From contig JAIVFH010000035.1 in the NCBI GenBank assembly GCA_025765595.1, positions 248,001 to 312,000 of the forward strand: 64,000 nucleotides of DNA, read 5' to 3'. The translations under genes and the position numbers were made by a program. This stretch comes from Obelidium mucronatum (taxonomy: Eukaryota; Chytridiomycota; Chytridiomycetes; Chytridiales; Chytriomycetaceae). The notes below the pieces were generated by a model. That model was not told the origin of the DNA. It did not search any database and was given only the letters and a program-made list of their open reading frames with translations. This document shows, piece after piece, positions 46,103 through 55,510 of the stretch. Every line of letters begins with the position of its first letter. The first letter of the stretch is position 1.

Positions 46103-47147
46103 CTGTTCTTTTGATTTGTATGTATCCGCGCTTTTGGCTTAGTGTTGCTTGGTCCAGCATTGATGTACTCCACATCTGTTGATCTCCTTGACGCTGTCAC
46201 TTGATCAATCCAAATTGTTGCCTTTGGTTGCGAGGCCGTGATTGCCTTGGTTTGTTCTGTTGCTTAAGTCTGATGACCCTGCTTCCATGTCGGTGCTTGT
46301 CGACGCGATCCTGGTTTGGCACACCGGCTCGGCCACGGTGCCTTGGTTGGATCCACGATTTCCCGAGGATTGGCTCGCAATCGTGTTAATGGGGACATAA
46401 TATTAAAAATAAATAATAAGAGAAGAAAACACACATACCACAATCAGCAATCAATGAATCATGCTTGTTGTTTCAGCAGAGAGGCCAACAAAGATTAATT
46501 TGACATTATTTTCGTCCTGCCAAAAGAGACTTCACAAAAAAATGGCAAAAATGCGCAGTTGGTAGTGATGAATGGGCTTTCTCATTCTCCTACTTTGCAG
46601 ATACGCAGAGGATGAATGGGCTTTCTCATTCTCTCTGTCCTGCGGCGCGAGTTTGTTGTTTGATTCAGTGGTGATGAATGGGCTTTCTCGTTCTCCTGCT
46701 CCCAAGGACTTCTATGCAGATGACGAATGGGCTTTCTCATTCTCTCTGTACTGTGTTTCTCACTGTCGACGCAAGGGGCACAAGAACCAAGATCGTAAAT
46801 GTGAGTTTTGTTATTTATTCATCCTCTTCTTCCTCATCCCCTTCCACTCCTTCACCATCATCTTTGTTGTCATCTTCATCATCCTCCTCGCCATCCTTTT
46901 CTTGTTGTTCCCCCTCCACTTCCATTTGGTCACCCAATGCCCCGTCTTTTTCACCCACTAAATCCTAAATTAACTTTTCACTCGAGGGTTTACACCCTGG
47001 CGGAAACCCAACGCAGCGCCCAATTTTTCACAGTCCTTTGACAGGCGGGCCTCTTGCTGAGGATTGTGGCCGTTTGAAAACATAGCATTAAATAAATACA
47101 TGTTTATTCAACAATAAATACAATAAATAGTTTGAACTAAAAGAACA
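46103..47147. other. Non-coding stretch with a short interspersed repeat
   Basis: No supported gene. It contains four copies of a 23-bp word, listed separately. Around 46810-46960 there is a TCC/TCA-rich low-complexity run. Confidence 0.5.
46569..46750 (+). repeat. Four copies of GATGAATGGGCTTTCTC
   Basis: GATGAATGGGCTTTCTCATTCTC occurs at about 46569, 46610, 46674 (C to G change) and 46721 (GACGAATGG variant), spaced 41-64 bp with unrelated sequence between copies, several of which contain TGCAGAT. Confidence 0.85.
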
Positions 47148-48764
47148 TTAATATTGTGAAATAGCAATCACTCCACTCTTGCATGCTTTGCAAAAAGCCT
47201 TGTCATCTGGGCTTTCGGCACCATCGCAAAAACCATGTAGAAAAGCCCCACAGCCACCATCACACCTGTCTGTAACTGGTCCATCGTCGCAAATCACGCA
47301 ATTTCCTTGTGCTGTCCCTGACTCATGAACAAAGGTGAGTTCATAATCATCCAGATCCATCTCATCCTCCTCCTCCTCCCCCTCCTCTTCCTCCTCTTCC
47401 TCCTCCTCCTTCTCCTCCCCCTCCTCCTCCGCTTCGTCTTCATTTTCTTTGTTTTCGATGTTTCTTGCTTTTCTGTGGACTTGTACTTTGGGGATGGCTT
47501 CAATCAAAGCATCAACTGCTTTTGCCTGCATACGCGAGAGATCCAAGGATGAGGATTTGAATCCAGGAGGAAGATCTGACAGAATCAGATGTCCAGAACG
47601 TAATAGCTTCATGGGAAGCTGTTTGTAGTTTGTTTGGAGTTGTTTGTTGATGGCAGCAGTGAGGCGGCGACGTATCCAGTGCTTTTTTCCCAGGCAACGC
47701 CAGGGGCAACGGCTCCTGTCGCTTCGAAACAGCGTGACCAAGAGCAATTCGATCAGCAATCTGGTCTCCAGATCAAATCCTTGGATTTTCTTGTAAATTT
47801 GTACTAATTCTCGAGCGGCCGCTCCTAATAAAAGACAATTAAGACTCCTTAGTATCTATCATATAAACAAACCAAACATACCTGATGTGTTGATTTGAAT
47901 TGTTTTGAAGTCATCCTGAATAATTGTGGTGTGAATATTCAACAGCTCAAAAAGGTCAAGTGATGCTTTCAAGTGATGTTGCGCCTGTTTCACAATAAAG
48001 GAACGATTCTCGTGCACTGATGCTTTTGGCAACTTCACCAGGTCATTGATTGACATGTTGTTGACAGAGTGGATGCGCTCCACCTCCCTTTGACGCATTG
48101 GATCAGCCTTAATAGCTGTGATTTCTGCATCGATTATTCGCTGATTGGACTGGGCAGTTTCTGCAGTTGACTTTTGTAGAGCTGTTGGATTGCGCTCTGG
48201 GGATTTTGAGTTTTATGGACAATAATAAACTAATGAACTCACGTTTGATGGCTGCAACAGCAACACTGGTGTATGCATTAGAGAGTGACATCCGTCTTTT
48301 ACCCTGCAAATTACGTTGCAGGGCTTTTTGATTAAACATTGAGTATTCAGGACTTATTTCTTCCACTGGACATTGTAAACTATTTTCGATAACAGAGCGC
48401 GTCGCTGTACTACTGGAAATAGTAGCGGTGGTGGTGGGGGTTGTGGTGGTGGTGGTTGGGATGTTTGAGGATTCAAGAACTGTTGGGGGTAGTGGGAGTG
48501 AGGCATTGGCTGTCTGAGTTGCTCTTGTGGCTTTTTCTACTGCAGCATGTTTCCGCGAGAACCAGAGGTAAACTTTGAGGTATGGTTGGCCAAATGTGTT
48601 GGCGAGTGCCTCAATTTCTGTTTTCCATGGTTTGCGCGAGCAAACTCCAGCCTCATACTTGAGATCCAATGCTGCCTTCTGTTCAGATGTAGGATTCCAC
48701 TTTTAAAATATTAGCAGCCATATTGGATAGGCTGAAATGCAAGTACATTACTATCGCGAGGCAT
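47148..48764 (-). CDS. Homeodomain-like plus PHD-finger protein linked to the KDZ transposon
   Basis: About 485 aa in four exons, with in-phase introns (48700-48746, about 48196-48240, about 47823-47880). After a six-codon first exon the protein has a homeodomain-like domain: WNPTSEQKAALDLKYEAG, then WKTEIEALANTFGQPYLKVY and LWFSRKHAAVEK. The helix-3 WF is present, but the usual N51 is replaced (WFSRKH). A Ser/Thr/Pro linker, a charged helical region and a strongly acidic Glu run follow. The C-terminus is a PHD-type zinc finger, CVICDDGPVTDRCDGGCG, then FLHGFCDG and FCKACK, with spacing close to C4HC3. The start codon lies 31 bp after the stop of the KDZ transposase, on the same strand. A role as an element-encoded DNA- and chromatin-binding partner is inference. 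Confidence 0.65.
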
Positions 48765-48795
48765 GATTTTGGGTTCGAAAAGTTCGGACAAGATT

Positions 48796-51700
48796 TTATT
48801 GACTAATTGACTCACTAACTCCCTTGCTCACCCCAGCAATGATCCTCAGATTATTAAAAATTTCCACATGCCTGTTTTCTTTCCACGCTCTCTCAACTTC
48901 CTTTAGTTTCTCCATAACTGCTTTCACATAATCTGATTCTAATGTTTCCAAAATCCCCTTCACTTCCTCCAGCATCAAATCCTCTGCATTAATTCTTTTC
49001 GAAATAATATGCAATGCTGTCGAGCGAAACATTGAGGAGAGTGAATCATCTTTCCCCACTGTTTCCAACAAATCCATCCAAAATGTGTTTTTCCGCTCGG
49101 TGTAATATCCTACCATTGCTTCCAGATCATTTTTGATCCAAAACAAGTCCTCAAACAGTTTCCAAGCAGTTGTTTCGCTATCGACCACTCCTGCGGCAAC
49201 TGTAATAGACTCAAAAACCGATTTAAAGGTCAGCCTATCACTTGCAACGGAGGATGAGACCAACTCCTCCTCCACAAAGCCACCATCATCATCTTCTGAT
49301 TCCTCACTTTCTTCCCCATTAATATTCTCAGATACAAGAGCAGATACATCTGGAACATTAAATACAGTCAAGTCATTGTAAATGCCAATAATAGCTTCCA
49401 GCTTCTTCGCATCTTGTTTGTTTGCTCGACGCAGTGAACTTACAATGGAAGTCCCACCAGCTCCTTTTTTCCTCCCAATCAAGCGGTCTCTGAGCCTTAT
49501 GGTACGTGCAATGTCGGTTGCGGAATTCAAGAGTGTTTCTTGTTTTGACACCAGCTGGATATCTTGTGAGTTTAAAGCTTGTACAGCAGCTGTTGTTGCT
49601 TGAGAAACTGCAGAAGACGTCAATTTGGAAACTTCAAGACGCCTTTTGCGATCCAAAAAATTGTTGTCAAGAACTTCGTCATACGTGCCTTGAGGAAGCT
49701 TGTCCAGGATTTCAGCTAAGAGATTTTCCAGCTGTTTAGCAACTGAGGGAAGAAGAGTTTCAAGACGGTCCTGATTACGCGCCTCAAAGATTACAAGAAG
49801 ACTGTCTCGACGGTGCCCAGATGTCTCGTACATTGTAGGTGCAATAAACTTGATTACAGTGGACCAACCCCGTTCATGAGTTTCGCCGCCAAAGGTTCCT
49901 GAACCCATTCCAGCTAAGGAACCATACAACAATTGGCAAGAAAGTCCATGACAGAAAGCATGAAGAACTGGAAGATGCCCAAGATCAAGATTGTACTTGT
50001 CATTGAGGTTGTGAGCTTCTCGATGGACATCTTCACGACAAACAATATCATAAAACAGATCTAAGAGTCTTCCAGGTCGAAGTCGCTTTACTTCTGCAAT
50101 GGCAGAGTCAACGTATACCAGCTTTTCTCCCTTCACCATATCTACAACATTGTTTAGATTTGAATTACACACAAACACAAGAACCAACCCCAACTAAACA
50201 ACGCCAACTGGTGAACACAAAAACCAGCACAAATTCCGTTGACTGAGCAACGTGGATCCCCATCAGTCTCTTTTCCTGCATGAAATGAAGAAGAACACGT
50301 GTCTGAAATAACCACTGGTGATGTAGTCTTCTCCTTTTCCTTCCCCTTTTTAGATTCTTGAACAACATCTGCTTGTAATGGAGGCCAGAAAGACGAAGAC
50401 TCAAGTACTGGCTTGCTGATGTCAGATCCCCCACCTTTCTTCTCAGAAATCTTCCGTGCAGACGACAAACCATCGTACATCTATTAATGTTGGTAAGGTT
50501 TCATTACCTGTTTGCAGAAATAATAGCATACCAAACGAAAAGGAGAATTGCAATCTGTGGCTCCAAGACAGGGGCACTGAGTAAAACCAACTCCATGCTT
50601 TTCTTGAATTTCTTTTGTCAATCTGCAATGCGAAATAAGGTGTTTGACTACACTAAACTCCCTCAGGGCACGTGCAAATGGGCGATAAATTTCCGGTACA
50701 TTGTACTTGAGTTCAATCTGACAGTTGGGTGTTGGCGGAGAAGCAACGCCTTGAAAACAGAGTTATAAGAAGAGCCCCCAATGTGCTGGCAAGCTAACAG
50801 TGCCGTCCTTAGCACGTCAAATCGAAAAGCATAGTCTAAATGAAAATATCAGTGTGGATGAAAGGGCAACGGATCAGGAAATCAAATACAAACCAGGCTT
50901 AGTGGGAGAAGCAGGGAAAAATCCGGATCCAATCAGTGCCTCTGCATAGGTGTGGTTTTCACAATGACGAACATCAGCTTTCTCATTCCAACTGCCGGAA
51001 TATAGGTGAACTTCGTGACAATGGGATTTTTCTGCTGTGCAACAGCTGATGACTTGTGTTGATTGCGCCATAAGTGGCATTCCAGCAGAATCAACGACCT
51101 TTCAGTTGTTTGTCAGTACTGGTGTTGAGTTTATTCATGTTGACACAACCTTGTGGCAAAACAGACCAGACCGAGATAAGTGATTTTCAGCACAACTGAT
51201 ACACATTGAAGATGGTATTCCGATCTCAGAACACGTGAGGCATACATGTGTCGCACTCTCATTTGCAATACCATCTGACTTCAGGCAACCTGAAACACAC
51301 ATGTGCCCAGGAACTGCACACTCTTCAGACTTGATTGCAAAAGCTTGTAGAACTTGAAATCGAATTGCTTCCCACGCCATTCTCACCTCTTCTTCTCGGT
51401 GAGCATGAGTCTTGACTGAATCATAGTTGAATGTGTACAACTGACTCCTGTGATCAAATGTTCCAGAACCGTCCACAACAAGATCCTCCATTTGTGAGTA
51501 ATCTTCATCATCACCAACGTATCCAGATTCTGTTGGATCATCGATAGTATCTGCTGACTTTCGTTTGAGTCGGTCTTGAGGGAGCTTGATTCTGCCAACT
51601 AACGGGATCGCTATATCTGCCACTCTTGCACGCTCGACAGCATAGAGGTCTTGCAAATCTTCCAACGAAGGGCCTCCAACGCCGGCAGAAGTTGGGGGTG

Positions 51701-51797
51701 GTTGCGAGTTGGAACTGGAAGAGTCTGTGGCAAATCTGCCAGCCACAGACCCAGATGCTCTCTTGGAACGTGGTTTTCGACTCTCTCCATAGTTCAT
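48796..51797 (-). CDS. KDZ-superfamily transposase (Kyakuja/Dileera/Zisupton)
   Basis: DNA transposase of about 900 aa in roughly eight exons. The N-terminal half has a Cys-rich CxC-type domain (HMCVSGC, HVCLTCSEIG, MCISCAENHL) followed by SCCTAEKSHCHEVH and the family hallmark GSGFFPASPTKPG, spliced to YAFRFDVLRTALL. Then come VPEIYRPFARALREF and FTQCPCLGATDC. The DDE core is recognisable: a first Asp in MYDGLSSARK, then MVKGEKLVYVDSAIAEV (the KGEK..N.D-like block), FYDIVCRED and the acidic pair in GGETHERGWSTVIKF, after PVLHAFCHGLSCQ. A helical C-terminus follows. Some exon joins in the middle (near 50700-50760) require a 41-nt intron, shorter than typical here. Terminal inverted repeats were not located. 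Confidence 0.8.
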
Positions 51798-52060
51798 ACC
51801 TGATATATTCTCGGAGAATCGATGGGGAGATGGTTTGATGCTGTTTTGTGTTGTGCGCTGTGGTGGATGTTAAGTGGGTGTAGATCCTCGAAAGAAAAGT
51901 TATTTGTGGTTTTATTCCCTAAAAAAGAAAGCGAAAGCTCTGGGGGTTAATTTAATTTTTGAGTTTTTTTTTATTTTATTTTATTTTTTTTATTCGTGAA
52001 GCGCGGCTTCTTGTGGGAGTGAATTAGTGATTTACATAGTTGATGTGATGACAATCTTTG
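51798..52060. other. Intergenic between KDZ gene and two-TM paralogue
   Basis: The 5' leader of the transposase gene and an A/T homopolymer-rich stretch (51955-51995). I see no gene or obvious terminal inverted repeat. Confidence 0.5.
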
Positions 52061-52775
52061 ATGGCGCAAACGAACAACCACTACCCATCCCTTCTTGAGT
52101 TGAAGCTGCAGGGACAAACTTTCAATCCAATTCTCCAAAACACGCGGGGAGTGGTGAGTGGGGGTTCATATGGAAAATTTTTTCAAGCACCCCTCTGCCA
52201 CCAAGTTCCCAACCCTCTTGTTTTGAAAGGACCCAAACTTATTAGCTGCACGCATCAGCACTCTCAACAAGGAGGTGGGCCCCAAATTCCCAAAATTAAC
52301 AGTGGTTCAAGTTCTTGTGACGTTTACGCCTGTTTTGGCGGCTGGAATATACTGTACACATCATCTCCCTCGTTCAACGCGCCGCCCCCCTCAGCAGCAG
52401 AAAATGTCCCCCAATGCATATTTTACGATAACACCATGCAAGGATCATATTATACAGCACCCTGCCTTCCCGAGAGTCAATCGCAAGCTTTCAAGAACAT
52501 GCAAAACGCGGCTATAGTAGCAGCAGTCACAATGAGTTTGATTTCAGTTGGGTTTTGGGGACTCTCGATTTGGAAGCAAGCGGGCTGGAGAAGTGGTTCT
52601 CAGACGCGTTTTGGAGGAATTTAACGCGTGCGATGGGGTTGTGGGGTTGGGTTGGTCGTGTGAGGCAAAGACTGAATTGATTGGGTCGAAAAGGGGGCGT
52701 GGTCCTATTCGATATGTGAGTTTCGGAAAATTCTTTTGTTTTTGAAAAAATTGTGTCATACAGTGCGGTATTTGA
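52061..52775 (+). pseudogene. Frameshifted paralogue of the two-TM protein at 60.9 kb
   Basis: The first exon (MAQTNNHYPSLLELKLQGQ, ending in QNTRGV) parallels the first exon of the intact gene (MGQT..PALLLVLRVED, ending in TQTR). A GTGAGT intron leads to DPNLLAARISTLNKEV and a TM helix VQVLVTFTPVLAAGIYC. The frame must then change (about 52358-52375) to reach the conserved loop CIFYDNTMQGSYYTAPCL and a second TM (AAIVAAVTMSLISVGFWG). It changes again (about 52575-52582) to reach VLEEFNACDGVVGLGWS, which parallels IIGEFNRLDSPAGLIWS of the intact copy. The first shift could instead be a 41-nt intron. The second has no splice signals, so this copy is probably a pseudogene or contains sequencing errors. 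A copia element is inserted about 100 bp downstream. Confidence 0.6.
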
Positions 52776-52875
52776 CGTTTTTGCAATACAGTATGTATAC
52801 TTGCGTGCGTCTGGAGAGCAAGTCTCGCCCCAAACACTTTTTGCTAGTGCGAATACGATTGAAGCAGACGATAGC

Positions 52876-53038
52876 CGTGAAGGATGAGGGGAGTGTTATG
52901 TCCGTAGTTGAGGTGAATAGTCCAGAGCGCGATAGATATAGTTGGAGAGTGGGTTTGGTGGAAATTTGTTGAGAGAGATTTTTGGTGAGTTGTTGGAAAT
53001 TACTGTCTAAACACCCAACGACTCGCAGTAAACCTCAC
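52876..53038 (+). repeat. 5' LTR of the copia element
   Basis: 163 bp, beginning CGTGAAGG and ending CCTCAC, identical by eye to the 3' LTR. Confidence 0.92.
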
Positions 53039-53200
53039 GCGTTATCAGCACCAAATAGTGGACATTCAACTGAAGGTCGAATTGACTGGATCTGATATCT
53101 GATATCTGCTATCTGTTATCTCTGCTATCTACTACCGTCAAACTGCCAACTCTCTACCGCCAACGCCGACAACTACTGCCAACCGTCAAGTCAATATTCG

Positions 53201-55510
53201 ATGACAATATTGATCCTAACTGAAGCCACGAAATCTACCAAGTGGATTGAATGGGAAAAACAAACTCGTCGAACTGCTAAAAATGACAAATACATATTCA
53301 CGCAATTCTTCTACATGGAAGCTGCCATTATCTCTGCCCCAATCGACTACCTTGATTACTGCTTATACGAACCAAAGGTGACCGACAGCGCATTTAAGAA
53401 GTCGGTTCCGGGACCAGCAGGTGCTCCCGCAACGCAGGAAATCGACACGGAGAGATTTGGGAGTGCAAGATCACAGTGGACCAAAGTTGATGGCATCTAC
53501 GACACAATCATGCACAACTCCCTCGACGAAAGTCTGAGATCAGTCTATGAATGCGGGGGAGATTGCGTCAGAGACAGATTCTTGGCTCTCAAGAAGCACT
53601 GCAACCACCAGGCCGACGATCGCATCAGAATCCTTGAAACCCAAATGGAAACCTTCGCCCAAAAGTCCAGATCTGACATGGAATACGCTAGTTCTGCAAA
53701 TGTTATTTTGGTTGAACTCAAAAGTCTTGGACATCCAGAAGCCGCAAATGCTGTTGAGTTCAAGAAGAGATTCGCTCGAAAGTTCATCAATGGAATCGCA
53801 AGCGCGGAAACTCGACACAAATTTAACGAAGACTCGAGTATCGCCAACAACTTCGAAGCCATCTACTCTCGAATTCTTTCACGTCACAACCAGGATCAAG
53901 AAGCAGCAACTCAACAAAACTCATCCGGAGTCCAAGCTCGTGCCAACAAAGCTGCGGACGCCGAAGTTGACATTCAAGTCTTGATTCAAGAAGGTATTCA
54001 AAAGGGCATTCAAAAGGCTCTCGCAGCAATCCATCAAAAAGGATCAAACGGATCGAGCGGAGGTCAAGGATTATTGAGACCATCTTCCAGTGACATATTC
54101 ATCAAGAACGTTCCGTTCAAAACTCTTGACGGGAATTGGTTCACTGACGATAAACTTGCCGATATCTTCAAGGAATACGGAGTTGCTCAAGCCAAGCTCG
54201 CTCGGGGACCCCAGGGACAATCCAAGGGATTCGGTTTCGTTACTTTGAAGGACGGCGATGACAAGAAGAATCGGGTGAACCAAGCTATTGCCAAGATGAA
54301 CGGGTCAACGGTTGAAGGGAGAAACGTAATTGTGGTTGCCGCAGCTAATAAAACCGCGAATCCTTCATCCTATTTATTAGAAATCGCGAATTGCGTGACA
54401 GAAATCCATCACAGTTCTGAACGCGAAATCACAACTGGAAATGGCTCTGTCGAACTACCACCAGGGGGAAACCTGGGAGCCGGGGAGATGGCGAGTGTCT
54501 CCCCAATCATTGGAGATAAGTGTCTCCTCGCTAAATCTGACAGTTCATTACCTAATAATGAAATCAGTATCAATATTGACTCTGGAACCACAAAAAGCAT
54601 GACCAACAACATTGAAATCCTATCAAACGTAACGGATGTGGAACCAACCCATTTTCTATCTGCATCACACCATGTAATCTCCGGATCAGGAAAAGAAGGA
54701 TGCATTGAAGGAAGCGCTGGAGGAACCAACAACTTGAAAATCAACAAAGTTGAACACACTCCATCAGCCGCCGATACATTGATATCAGTATATGAACTAC
54801 TCAATGACGGATACGACGTATGGTTTGACCACGATGACATGTCTGTGAATATCGGAAAACTGGATTGCAGCAATCCTATGGAATTAGTTGCGAAAGGCTA
54901 TGCGGAGAACAAACAGTTTCGCATCAAAGTGATTCCCCGGGAACACGCGATAACGAGCAAGCACTTTGCCCAACTTGGACACGGACTCCCATCAAAAAAG
55001 GATATCGCACTCTGGCATGAACGATACAACCATGCAAACATCAAATCAATACTACAAACTCAGGGGATGGTTCACGGGCTAAAAATTGATGGAGGAAACA
55101 TGAAGAATTTTCTATGTGAATCTTGCATCATGGGGAAGATGCATGAGCTACCATATGCAAAATCCCATGAAAAAACTGGAGGAATTCTGGAGAACATATC
55201 AATGGACATAATTTACCCAGGGAAAGAATACGAATCACTTGGTGGAGCCATAGGTCTACTTGGAGTGAACGTTCACAACACCCAATTCAGAATGGGCTTC
55301 CCCTTCTTACCGCAACTGCCGCAGAAGCGTCGAAAAAGATCCTCTGGGCCAAGAAGTTCCTGGAACGGGCCACCGGACAATCCATCAAAGAAATTCAATC
55401 TGACCAAGGATCCGAAAACGTATCAACCATCCTCATGGACGCTCTTGGAATGGCTGGAATCCGTTTCGTTAACACGTCAACTCAGGCTCATAATTCGAAC
55501 GGGGAAATAG
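53201..55510 (+). CDS. Copia Gag (with RRM), protease, N-terminal part of integrase
   Basis: A 769-codon frame. Residues 1-250 are a helical Gag-like region (WIEWEKQTRR at the start; LVELKSLGHPEAANAVEFKK further on). Residues about 298-383 form an RRM: RNP2-like DIFIKNVPF, an acidic turn, then RNP1-like SKGFGFVTLKDG and a closing strand NVIVVAAA. I see no CCHC zinc knuckle. The aspartic protease site is INIDSGTTKSM (about residue 457). The GAG-pre-integrase zinc-binding region follows: LWHERYNHAN with CESCIMG. The integrase core begins SMDIIYPG. The frame is lost at a run of four C (55300-55303) and ends in out-of-frame sequence at 55510; integrase continues in the next frame. Confidence 0.88.
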   Translation: MTILILTEATKSTKWIEWEKQTRRTAKNDKYIFTQFFYMEAAIISAPIDYLDYCLYEPKVTDSAFKKSVPGPAGAPATQEIDTERFGSARSQWTKVDGIYDTIMHNSLDESLRSVYECGGDCVRDRFLALKKHCNHQADDRIRILETQMETFAQKSRSDMEYASSANVILVELKSLGHPEAANAVEFKKRFARKFINGIASAETRHKFNEDSSIANNFEAIYSRILSRHNQDQEAATQQNSSGVQARANKAADAEVDIQVLIQEGIQKGIQKALAAIHQKGSNGSSGGQGLLRPSSSDIFIKNVPFKTLDGNWFTDDKLADIFKEYGVAQAKLARGPQGQSKGFGFVTLKDGDDKKNRVNQAIAKMNGSTVEGRNVIVVAAANKTANPSSYLLEIANCVTEIHHSSEREITTGNGSVELPPGGNLGAGEMASVSPIIGDKCLLAKSDSSLPNNEISINIDSGTTKSMTNNIEILSNVTDVEPTHFLSASHHVISGSGKEGCIEGSAGGTNNLKINKVEHTPSAADTLISVYELLNDGYDVWFDHDDMSVNIGKLDCSNPMELVAKGYAENKQFRIKVIPREHAITSKHFAQLGHGLPSKKDIALWHERYNHANIKSILQTQGMVHGLKIDGGNMKNFLCESCIMGKMHELPYAKSHEKTGGILENISMDIIYPGKEYESLGGAIGLLGVNVHNTQFRMGFPFLPQLPQKRRKRSSGPRSSWNGPPDNPSKKFNLTKDPKTYQPSSWTLLEWLESVSLTRQLRLIIRTGK

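Noticed and set aside
44336..52060. The fold-back element as the terminal repeat of the KDZ transposon
   Set aside because: No matching sequence was seen near 51.8-52.1 kb, beyond the 5' end of the transposase gene.
52736..52972. A 78-codon frame ending in the 5' LTR
   Set aside because: Its C-terminus is the LTR copy of the Pol tail, and the rest is unrelated flanking DNA.
55296..55310. Programmed -1 frameshift between Gag and Pol of the copia element
   Set aside because: The shift falls inside the integrase core rather than at the Gag-Pol border, and the site is a simple CCCC run, so a deletion or sequencing error is more likely.
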